Assembly: GCA_028291615.1 (NCBI GenBank)
Contig: JAQGHM010000067.1
Location: forward strand, 1-64,000
Direction of reading: 5' to 3'
Length of the DNA stretch: 64,000 bases
DNA from: Phycisphaerales bacterium
GTDB taxonomy: Bacteria > Planctomycetota > Phycisphaerae > Tepidisphaerales > Tepidisphaeraceae
Below, piece by piece: positions 15,942 through 22,973 of this stretch; the first letter of the stretch is position 1, and each line of letters starts with the position of its first letter. The position numbers and the translations under genes are program-made. A model generated the notes under the pieces. It saw only the letters and a list, made by a program, of their open reading frames with translations, did no database searches and was not told the DNA's origin.

Positions 15942-16028
15942 ATGCGAATCGTAGAAAACATGCTGCAGATGATGCTGTTCGGCGCCGTAGGCGTCGTGAT
16001 GATCTACGCCCTGCTCTCCGTGCGGTAA
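15942..16028 (+). CDS. 28-residue single-pass membrane protein
   Basis: ATG-initiated microprotein with GGAG 7 bases before the start. Most of it is one hydrophobic helix (LFGAVGVVMIYALL) flanked by an N-terminal RIVEN segment and a C-terminal arginine. It lies between the divergent GH5 gene and the convergent ybaB gene in an otherwise empty 390-base gap. No family recognised; a small membrane-complex subunit or regulator is possible. Confidence 0.5.
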   Translation: MRIVENMLQMMLFGAVGVVMIYALLSVR

Positions 16029-16053
16029 CCCCAATCGATCCGCTCTACAGTTC

Positions 16054-16392
16054 CTACCGCCCCAGCATCCCCGGTGGAATTCCCATCTCCTGTGCCTTCT
16101 TCTGCATCTCCGCCTGCATCATCTGCCCCGCGCGACCCTGGGCGGCATTCACCGCGGCAATGATGACGTCTTCCAGCATCTCCGTGTCGTTCACGTCCAC
16201 CCGCGCCTTGTCGATCTTCAGCTTTACCAGTTCCAGCTTGCCGTTGACGGTGGCCTGCACCATCCCGCCGCCCGCGTCGGCGGTGACGGTCTTCTTCGCC
16301 ATCTCCGCCTGCATCTGCTCCATCTGCTGGCGCATCTGCTGAGCCTGGTTCATCAGGTCGCCCATGTTCATATTCTTCAATGCGTCAAACAT
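16054..16392 (-). CDS. ebfC: YbaB/EbfC nucleoid-associated protein
   Basis: 112 aa, the normal length for the family. Methionine/glutamine-rich N-terminal helix (NQAQQMRQQMEQMQAEM), then the conserved beta region GGGMVQATVNGKLELVKLKID and the segment LEDVIIAAVNAAQGRAG. EbfC proteins are dimeric tweezers that bind DNA and influence nucleoid structure. The gene lies 20 bases downstream of dnaX on the same strand, the usual bacterial arrangement dnaX-ybaB (often followed by recR, which is not here). Confidence 0.95.
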   Translation of the reverse strand: MFDALKNMNMGDLMNQAQQMRQQMEQMQAEMAKKTVTADAGGGMVQATVNGKLELVKLKIDKARVDVNDTEMLEDVIIAAVNAAQGRAGQMMQAEMQKKAQEMGIPPGMLGR

Positions 16393-16412
16393 ATGAGAGC
16401 CTTTCGGTGGGG

Positions 16413-18398
16413 TTACTCTATCTTTACCGGTGTCGCCCCGAATTTGTCCATCACCGATCCCGCCAATGGATCCTGCTTGATCTGCTCGATCAACTCCGGC
16501 GTGATTCGAATCGCAGGCGGCCCGGCGGGTTGGGCGGGCTCGGAAGGCGGGGCGGGACGGGCGGCCGCGGCGGGACGGGCGGGCAAAGCGGTCGCGGCCG
16601 GCGCGGCTTCACTCTCAACCGCATCGTCCACCTCAAACCGCACCCCCATCGGCTTGCCAAGGATCTTGGAGAAACCGTCGCGCACCAGGTCCTTCTTGCC
16701 GTTGCGCTCCAGCATTTTGCGAAACGTTTCATTCTTCTTCGTATAGCGGATGACGACCTGCCCATCCTCGACCGCCGCGAGGCTCCCGTTGGAGATGAGG
16801 GAGTGAAACATCGGCCCGTGCTCGGCCATCATCGCCAGCAGCGTCGTCCATAGAGCGCGCAAGTCGTTCGTATTGACGGGCTCGACATTGGTGAAGGAAT
16901 CGGCCGGCGGCTCTGCAGCGGGCGGCGGAGCCGACTGTGCAGCTTGCTGGGCGAGAAGTTCCTTCAGAGACGGACCTGAGGAATCCCACACTTTGCCGGG
17001 ACGCGGGAGGTCGTCGTCTTCGTCTTCGAAATCCAGCGCAGGCGGCGCGGAAACTGAAGGAACCGATCCCAGCGGCGAGGCCGCTTCAGCGGCTGGGAAT
17101 TCCATTCCAGAAACCAGGGGCGTCACCGGTGCGTGATGTGGAGTTGGAGCAGGTTCGGGTGCACTACGGGACGAAACCGCAAGCGGCGGAGGTGCGGGAT
17201 TTTCAGTTCTTAATGCGCTAGGGAAGTTTTTTTTTTGCGCGCCGTCACTGCCGCCCGTCGCCGTTCCACCAACACGCGCGAGTAGCTCCGCGACCGGCGT
17301 GAACTGTTCCGCCAACGTCATCCGCACCAGCGTCGCATCCAGCAGCGCCCGCCCCGACTGGCTCTGCCGCATGTGCCGCCGCAGTTCTTCCAGAATCGTG
17401 ATGTTTTGCGTCAGGTTCACCGGGTCGAATCGGCCCGCCTGCTCCGCCAGGTCCGACAGCGCGATACCGGGAACTTCGACCAAATCAGAATCCGCGCCGC
17501 ACGTCCGCAGGATCAGCAGGTTCCGCAGGTGATCGACCAGCGACGTCAGCATCGAATCGGCGCTCAGCCCGCGCATCAGCATCTCGCTTGACTGCCGGAG
17601 CGTTCCCTTCACGTCCCCCTTGCCGATGGCCCGCGCCAGGTCGAACATGAGCTGCGCCTTGGGCAGCCCCAGCAACTGCTCGATCATCTCAACCGTTAGC
17701 GTTTTCTCCCCCACCGACAGCAGCCGATCCAGCAGCGACAGCGAATCGCGCATCGATCCCGCGCCGGCCTTGGCGACCAGCAGCAGCGCATCCTCCTCAG
17801 CCTCGATCCCCTCCTTCTTCACCAGTTCCTTCAAATGCCCAGCGATCTCGCGCGTCGGGATATTGCGGAAATCGTAACGCTGGCAGCGCGAGAGGATCGT
17901 CTGCAGCACCTTCTCCGCCTCGGTGGTCGCGAGGATGAATTTGACGTGTTCAGGGGGTTCTTCGAGCGTCTTGAGCAGCGCGTTGAACGCTGCCTTACAT
18001 AGCATGAGCACTACGTCGATGATGTAGACCTTGAAGCGGCTTAGCACCGGGCGGTAGGCGGAGTTTTCGATGATGGTGCGGACGTTATCGACGCCGGTAT
18101 TGGAGGCCGCGTCGATCTCGATGACGTCGATATCGTCGCCCCGCGCGATCGCGCGGCAGGATTCGCAGACGCCGCATGGCTTGGTGGTGGGGGCTTTGGA
18201 TTTCTCGCAATTCAAAGCCTTGGCGAGGATGCGCGCCATCGAGGTTTTGCCCGTGCCGCGCGTGCCGGTGAAGAGGAAGGCGTGGGCGATGCGGCCGGAT
18301 TCGATGGCGCGTTTGAGCGTCTGCGCGACGTGGTCCTGCCCGACGACTTCGTCGAAGTCCTGCGATCGGTATTTGCGCGCCAGCACGGTGTACGACAT
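16413..18398 (-). CDS. dnaX: DNA polymerase III subunit gamma/tau with slippage tract and altered Walker B
   Basis: 661 aa from ATG 18398 (MSYTVLARKYRSQDF). Clamp-loader ATPase: Walker A GTRGTGKTS (about 45-53), four-cysteine zinc module (C64, C75, C78, C81), SRC motif SRCQRYDF, then domain III and a long Pro/Ala-rich tau tail. Two oddities. The Walker B block, DEVHMLS in the family, reads DVVLMLC (D128-C134), so the catalytic Glu is Val. In the mRNA a run of ten A (17236 down to 17227) lies at about codon 387; gain of one A gives a TAG three codons later and loss of one gives a TAA soon after. Either would yield a gamma-like short form, as transcript slippage does in Thermus. The start has no Shine-Dalgarno but a TATAAT 7 bases upstream. 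Confidence 0.95.
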   Translation of the reverse strand: MSYTVLARKYRSQDFDEVVGQDHVAQTLKRAIESGRIAHAFLFTGTRGTGKTSMARILAKALNCEKSKAPTTKPCGVCESCRAIARGDDIDVIEIDAASNTGVDNVRTIIENSAYRPVLSRFKVYIIDVVLMLCKAAFNALLKTLEEPPEHVKFILATTEAEKVLQTILSRCQRYDFRNIPTREIAGHLKELVKKEGIEAEEDALLLVAKAGAGSMRDSLSLLDRLLSVGEKTLTVEMIEQLLGLPKAQLMFDLARAIGKGDVKGTLRQSSEMLMRGLSADSMLTSLVDHLRNLLILRTCGADSDLVEVPGIALSDLAEQAGRFDPVNLTQNITILEELRRHMRQSQSGRALLDATLVRMTLAEQFTPVAELLARVGGTATGGSDGAQKKNFPSALRTENPAPPPLAVSSRSAPEPAPTPHHAPVTPLVSGMEFPAAEAASPLGSVPSVSAPPALDFEDEDDDLPRPGKVWDSSGPSLKELLAQQAAQSAPPPAAEPPADSFTNVEPVNTNDLRALWTTLLAMMAEHGPMFHSLISNGSLAAVEDGQVVIRYTKKNETFRKMLERNGKKDLVRDGFSKILGKPMGVRFEVDDAVESEAAPAATALPARPAAAARPAPPSEPAQPAGPPAIRITPELIEQIKQDPLAGSVMDKFGATPVKIE

Positions 18399-18405
18399 AG
18401 GAGGG

Positions 18406-18434
18406 ATTATAGTAGCCCCGGCCCCGGGCACCAA
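18406..18434 (-). promoter_or_regulatory. Promoter of dnaX, apparently leaderless
   Basis: On the minus strand TTGGTG, 17 bases, TATAAT (18406-18411), then 7 bases to the ATG at 18398. Transcription should begin at or next to the A of the start codon. There is no Shine-Dalgarno on this strand. Confidence 0.5.
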
Positions 18435-18449
18435 CCGGGGAGGGAGATC

Positions 18450-18577
18450 ATGAGCGAATCACCGGACCTTCCGCCATCGACGAACTTCACCTCGCCCGCG
18501 CCTCGGCCCGTGGGATTTTCGGCGCATGCGGCCGCGGTCTTCGCCGATGCGATGCTGGTCTATCTTCTGCGGATCTT
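18450..18577 (+). pseudogene. 5' fragment of an unidentified gene cut by the IS remnant
   Basis: ATG 18450 has a strong Shine-Dalgarno (GGGAGGGAG). About 41 residues look genuine (MSESPDLPPSTNF, then GFSAHAAAVFADAMLVYLLRI) before the sequence becomes the antisense of the transposase gene near 18577. A probable 3' remainder lies beyond the IS remnant, ending at 19393. No family recognised. Confidence 0.5.
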
Positions 18578-19159
18578 GCCGGCGATCTCGCGCTGGCAGC
18601 CCATGGCGTCGATCGTGACCGTCGTCGCGCCGTTGATGCTCAGCAAATCCAGCAGTTTGGGGATGGCCGTGATCTCGTTGCTCTTGTCAGCCACGGCCAG
18701 TTGCCCCAGCACCAGTTGGTGGTCCGCCGCCCAGGCGCTGACCAGGTGGATCGTCTGTCGGTCCCACGCATGGCCGAAGCTGCGCCGCAGCGTCTTGCCG
18801 TCGATGGCCACCACGTCGTTGCCACCACCGCCGCCGTCGCCGCCGCCGCCCAGCGCCTTGGCCAGGTCGCTGGTCCAGGCGATGAAGCAGCGTTCGAAGG
18901 CGTCCGGATCCAATCGCGCAAAGACGCGGGCGAACGTGTCGGGCGAGGGGATGCCGTTGGGCAGGGCCAGGAACGTCTTGAGCCAGTCGTGGCGGGCCTT
19001 GGCCCAGATGACCACGTCGTCCCAGTCATCGGCGGTGCAGATCACGGCGAGGATCGCGAGGGTGAGGATGTCGGTGAACACGTGGCGGACATTATGCCGC
19101 CGCGGGTCGGTCAGATCACGAAAGTGGCGCAGGAACGGCGCGGTCGCTGTGGCGTCCAT
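18560..19159 (-). pseudogene. ISAs1-family transposase, C-terminally truncated
   Basis: ATG 19159 follows AGGAG at good spacing. The 199 residues match the N-terminal half of ISAs1/H-repeat-associated transposases: HFRDLTDPRRHNVRH, LTLAILAVICTADDWDDV, VVAIDGKTLRRSF (first catalytic Asp region) and TIDAMGCQREIAGKI. The family protein is about 370-390 aa; here it ends abruptly in RRR-stop where host sequence begins, so the later DDE residues are missing and the element cannot move itself. It also carries a Gly-rich insertion (GGGGDGGGGG). It interrupts a plus-strand gene. Confidence 0.88.
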
Positions 19160-19239
19160 GCCAAGCTCCTCGGTGGAAGGTCTGGATTGACAAATCCCCC
19201 GGCGCCGGGAACGGCCCGCGAACCTACCCGAGATCACGC

Positions 19240-19393
19240 GATTGCGCAAGGCGCAAGATTCTTACATGCGGTTGCGCTGTTGATCCTGGTGCGCGATCGC
19301 GTGAAGCAACTGCTTCTCGGATATCATGTGCTAGACCTGAACGCGAAGTACGGCATGCCGACGCCGCCTCCTGGCGGACCGGCGGCGGGATAA
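19240..19393 (+). pseudogene. Possible 3' remainder of the gene disrupted by the IS
   Basis: An open stretch with good codon use that encodes FLHAVALLILVRDRVKQLLL and ends with a proline/glycine tail at TAA 19393. It lacks a start of its own and lies just outside the transposase start, on the same strand as the 5' fragment at 18450. The pairing of the two fragments is inference. Between 19394 and 19604 I see nothing else. Confidence 0.3.
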
Positions 19394-19604
19394 TCAAACG
19401 TTGGAATGGATCGGCCGGGCGGAATGCAATTGGATTTGGGGGGCGCATACATGCGTCATCTCCTGCCGCCCGCCCCGCTGGGGCGGCGTAAATGTGGAGG
19501 GACAATGGTAACGGCGGGGGATTAGCTTTAGCGGAGAAGACGGTCCGCGAGCGGGGCTGTTACTGAGGATTTGGGTAATGATAGCGCCGCGCTGTTGCGA
19601 AACG

Positions 19605-19664
19605 AATCCGGGTCGTCGCTTGAAGCTCCGAACCCGGCGTGGCGGCGCGCTTTGATTATCCCGC
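19605..19664 (+). repeat. 60-bp dispersed direct repeat, copy 1
   Basis: Begins ATCCGGGTCGTCG and ends GATTATCCCGC, with an internal CCGGGT...ACCCGG inverted pair. A copy with a few differences lies at 22283-22341 in the same orientation. The two bracket the Uma2 and glmS genes. Confidence 0.75.
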
Positions 19665-19681
19665 AACTCAGTAAACGGTGA

Positions 19682-20353
19682 TCAGGTTTCCCAGACTTCG
19701 CGGAGGGGGATTTTCAAGCCTGGGAAGGCGGGGGGTTCGACGATGTCGTATTGAGTGCCGGCAGCGTCTAAGTCGTAGTGGTCGCCGTTGAGGCGGAAAC
19801 ATTCCAACGTTCGCGCGAAGCCGTCGACGATCCAGTAATGTGGAACCTTGAATCTGCCGTACCACTTCCGCTTGGTCACCCGATCGTGCTCTTCGTGACG
19901 CTGGCTGATCGATTCGATCACGAGCGATGGCGGTAGAGTGAGGACGTGATCTTCCCAAGTCGTATTCGGGGCGTCGAAGCGGAGCGCTTCGAACCTGGTC
20001 AGGTCATCGCCGAAGACCACCACGCCGTCCGCCCGCAAGACGCGCGGCGGGGCTGCGGCGATGTCGACTTCGCCGGAAAATGCGGCGCGAATTTTCTGAG
20101 TGACCAGGTAGCTTCGAAGGATGAATTTAAGATTGTCGGCGACTTTCCCACCGCGGAAATATGCTGGAGGCATGACGGTAAGCACCCCTTCGATGATTTC
20201 GTAGCGTCCCTGGTCCCAGAGAAACCGGATTTCTGGATCCTCCAGGTCCTTCACGCTCCAGCCAAGCGTTCCCACTTGAAGTACAGGCTCCGCGCCATTA
20301 CCGAAACGGTACGGATCGCGCCGGGTCAGGATTTCCGGTTCTGCGAGGGACAT
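19682..20353 (-). CDS. Uma2-family PD-(D/E)XK endonuclease-like protein
   Basis: 223 aa. The core is the Uma2 fold (DUF820): YEIIEGVLTVMPPA near residue 52, RADGVVVFGDD with the acidic position near 107-115, LVIESISQRHEEHDRVTKRKWYGRF with its Glu and Lys, and VPHYWIVD. The family has the restriction-endonuclease-like fold and is expanded in cyanobacteria and planctomycetes; natural substrates are not established. It lies 21 bases downstream of glmS on the same strand and may be co-transcribed, though a functional link is unlikely. Confidence 0.88.
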   Translation of the reverse strand: MSLAEPEILTRRDPYRFGNGAEPVLQVGTLGWSVKDLEDPEIRFLWDQGRYEIIEGVLTVMPPAYFRGGKVADNLKFILRSYLVTQKIRAAFSGEVDIAAAPPRVLRADGVVVFGDDLTRFEALRFDAPNTTWEDHVLTLPPSLVIESISQRHEEHDRVTKRKWYGRFKVPHYWIVDGFARTLECFRLNGDHYDLDAAGTQYDIVEPPAFPGLKIPLREVWET

Positions 20354-20374
20354 GTTCGATATTCTAACCCGTCG

Positions 20375-22243
20375 CTACTCCACCGTCACGCTCTTGGCCA
20401 AATTGCGCGGCTTGTCCACGTTGCAGCCTCGGGCGACCGCGGCGTGGTAGGCTAGGAGTTGGAGCGGGACAACGCTCAGGAGGGGTTGCAGGCCTTCGAT
20501 GGCGTCGGGGACGTAGATTACGTGGTTGCTGTAGCGTTTGATCTGGGTGTCGCCTTCGGTGGCGACGGCGATGATGTGGCCGCCTCTTGCCCGCACCTCT
20601 TCGATGTTGCTGATGACCTTGTCGTATTGAACGCCCTTGGTGGCGATGAAGACTACGGGCATGCCTTCGTTGATCAGGGCGATCGGGCCGTGCTTCATCT
20701 CGGCGGCGGGCATGCCTTCGGCGTGGATGTAGCTGATTTCCTTGAGCTTGAGCGCGCCTTCGAGAGCGATGGGGTAGTGGTAGCCGCGGCCGAGGAAGAG
20801 CCAGTTTTCGCGGTCGCAGAACTTGCCGGCGATCTCTTTTATGTGATCGCTTTGCTTGAGAACGCGTTCCATCTGGTCGGGGATGGCGCAGAGGCCGTCG
20901 ATCATCTCATGGCACTGGGTCTGGCTCATGAGGCGGCGTCGGCCGAGGAAGAGGGAGAGGAGGGTGAGAACGACGCACTGGCAGGTGAAGGCCTTGGTGC
21001 TGGCGACGCCGATCTCGGGGCCGGCGTGGAGGTAGATGCCGCCGTCGGTCTCACGGGCGATCGTGCTGCCGACGACGTTGACAACGCCCAGGGCCATTGC
21101 GCCTTTTTCCTTGGCTTCGCGGAGGGCGGCGAGCGTGTCGGCGGTTTCGCCGGACTGGCTGATGGCGACGAGAACGGTGTCTTCTTCTACGATCGGATTT
21201 CTGTAGCGGAACTCGCTGGCGTAGGTGCACTCGGTGACGACCTTGGCGTTGTCTTCCATCAGGTAGTCGCCGACGAGGCCGGCGTGCCAGGCGGTGCCCT
21301 GGCCGGTGAGGATGTAGCGCTTGGCCTTGACGAGCTCGCGGGTGTGGTTGGCGAGACCGCCGAAGACGATGCGGCCCTCGCGCTGATCGACGCGGCCGCG
21401 CAGGCAGTTGCGCACGGCGGTGGGCTGCTCGAAGATCTCCTTGAGCATGTAGTGCTCGTAGTCGCCCAGCTCGTACTCTTCGAGCTTGTTTTCGAGCTGC
21501 TGGATGACGGGGGAGACGTTGATGTCGTCGATCGTCATCGTGCGGAAGCTGTCGGGCTTGAGGACGGCCATCTCGTTGTCGTTGAGGTAGATGACCTGCG
21601 TGGTGTGCTCGACGATGGCGCTGGCGTCGGAGGCGACGACATATTCGTTCTGACCGACGCCGATGATCAGGGGGCTGCCCTTGCGGGCGACGACGAGGGT
21701 GTCGGGTTCGTCCTTGCAGATGACGGCGATGCCGTAGGTGCCTTCGACTTCGTGGAGGGCGGCTTGGACGGCGCGTTGGAGAAGCGAGGCGCCCGGCGGG
21801 AGGTGGTTGGCGGCTTTGATATCGGTGTAGAGGTCGCCGATGAGCATAGCGAGGACTTCGGTGTCGGTCTGGCTGGTGAAGGTGTGGCCTTTTTCGGTGA
21901 GGAACTGCTTGAGGGCGACGTAGTTTTCGATGATTCCGTTGTGGACGAGTGCGATGCGGCCGCCGTCGTCGGTGTGGGGGTGGGCGTTGACCTCGGTGGG
22001 GGCGCCGTGGGTGGCCCAGCGGGTGTGGGCCATGCCGACCTGGGACGGGGGGAGGGGGGTCTGCAGGACGGAGTTTTCCAGCACGGAGATGCGGCCGACG
22101 GCGCGGCGGATGTGCAGTTTGTTGTCCTTGTCGATGACCGCGACGCCGGCGGAGTCATAGCCGCGGTATTCCAGGCGCTTAAGCCCTTCGATCAAAAGGG
22201 GTTGGGCGATTTTTCGGCCGACGTATGCGACAATTCCACACAT
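20375..22243 (-). CDS. glmS: Glutamine--fructose-6-phosphate aminotransferase (isomerizing)
   Basis: 622 aa, near the normal length. Begins MCGIVAYVG so that Cys2 becomes the N-terminal nucleophile of the glutaminase domain; THGAPTEVNAHPH follows. The second half has two SIS isomerase domains (SQSGETADTLAALREAKE, EGALKLKEISYIHAEGM) and the C-terminal NLAKSVTVE that closes the active site. It makes glucosamine-6-phosphate for peptidoglycan and lipid A. A Shine-Dalgarno AGGAG precedes the ATG. No glmS ribozyme core is recognisable upstream. Confidence 0.97.
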   Translation of the reverse strand: MCGIVAYVGRKIAQPLLIEGLKRLEYRGYDSAGVAVIDKDNKLHIRRAVGRISVLENSVLQTPLPPSQVGMAHTRWATHGAPTEVNAHPHTDDGGRIALVHNGIIENYVALKQFLTEKGHTFTSQTDTEVLAMLIGDLYTDIKAANHLPPGASLLQRAVQAALHEVEGTYGIAVICKDEPDTLVVARKGSPLIIGVGQNEYVVASDASAIVEHTTQVIYLNDNEMAVLKPDSFRTMTIDDINVSPVIQQLENKLEEYELGDYEHYMLKEIFEQPTAVRNCLRGRVDQREGRIVFGGLANHTRELVKAKRYILTGQGTAWHAGLVGDYLMEDNAKVVTECTYASEFRYRNPIVEEDTVLVAISQSGETADTLAALREAKEKGAMALGVVNVVGSTIARETDGGIYLHAGPEIGVASTKAFTCQCVVLTLLSLFLGRRRLMSQTQCHEMIDGLCAIPDQMERVLKQSDHIKEIAGKFCDRENWLFLGRGYHYPIALEGALKLKEISYIHAEGMPAAEMKHGPIALINEGMPVVFIATKGVQYDKVISNIEEVRARGGHIIAVATEGDTQIKRYSNHVIYVPDAIEGLQPLLSVVPLQLLAYHAAVARGCNVDKPRNLAKSVTVE

Positions 22244-22282
22244 GAAACGACTCCTGGCTGGGTCCGGGTGCTGGAGCTACCG

Positions 22283-22341
22283 ATCCGGGTCGTCGCCTGA
22301 AGCTCCGAACCCGGCGTGGTGGCGCGTTTTGAATATCCCGC
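22283..22341 (+). repeat. 60-bp dispersed direct repeat, copy 2
   Basis: Same unit and orientation as 19605-19664 with a handful of substitutions. It lies about 40 bases upstream of the glmS start. The neighbouring 22342-22535 holds no gene that I can support. Confidence 0.75.
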
Positions 22342-22535
22342 GGTCGGTAAATCCTGTCCGTACCTCGTTCATTCGGCCCGAATCGCCATTGGCATGAACG
22401 AATGAGGCGATCGGGCTGGGCAGCGCGCGGGGCGGGGGCCATGCGCTCGCTGGGCGGTTGGTGTCACGCCGCGGTCAGGAAGTGTAATCGGATTTATCGG
22501 ACCTACAACTTGATTCCGTCAGGGGCGGAAGAGTT

Positions 22536-22973
22536 TCATCGGTTTGCCCTGCCAGTTGCGGTGCCAGTGCTGCTGCCAGAGGTACCGGTTTCCGCACCGC
22601 ATTCCGGGCAGCGATCTGGGGTAGCACGCAGATCGTACAAACAAACGGCGCAGAATCCGGGACGTGGTGGGCGATTTGCGCGGCAGACCTTCGTGACGAT
22701 CCATCCAAGAGAACCCAGGAACATGGCAATCGACGTTAATCCAACGCTGCCAATTATGTGGCCGAGCGATCGATAACTTTGAATGTCGATTTCATCGTCG
22801 AAGAGATGATAGGAAGTGTGAGTTGGGTAATTGCATGTCCGAGTAAGGTTGAGCGACACAACCGATGATGTGATCAGGAGGATAACTGCCGTGACAAGCA
22901 ACCTGAAAGGCCAGTTTCGCACCGTCGATATTCTACCGCGAATTCCCGTCAATCGCCCGCATTTTGGTCTCAC
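22536..22973 (-). CDS. Two-pass membrane protein with C-terminal zinc ribbon
   Basis: About 145 aa. Two hydrophobic helices (FRLLVTAVILLITSSVVSLNL and IIGSVGLTSIAMFLGSLGWIV) flank a 40-residue outside loop. The tail carries the ribbon CAVCLYDLRATPDRCPECG, a module common in planctomycete membrane proteins of unknown role; a related ribbon occurs at the N-terminus of the protein at 39401-41683. The GTG start overlaps the stop of the upstream GH32 gene (GTGA), so translation is probably coupled. Confidence 0.7.
   Translation of the reverse strand: MRPKCGRLTGIRGRISTVRNWPFRLLVTAVILLITSSVVSLNLTRTCNYPTHTSYHLFDDEIDIQSYRSLGHIIGSVGLTSIAMFLGSLGWIVTKVCRANRPPRPGFCAVCLYDLRATPDRCPECGAETGTSGSSTGTATGRANR

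Noticed and set aside
20459-22300. Long plus-strand reading frame of about 600 codons opposite glmS
   Set aside because: It is antisense to a clear glmS, has a composition dominated by Gly/Asp/Val from GC-rich codons, and matches no family.
22244-22400. glmS ribozyme upstream of glmS
   Set aside because: The conserved core and cleavage-site context are not recognisable; the region is a dispersed repeat and a normal Shine-Dalgarno.
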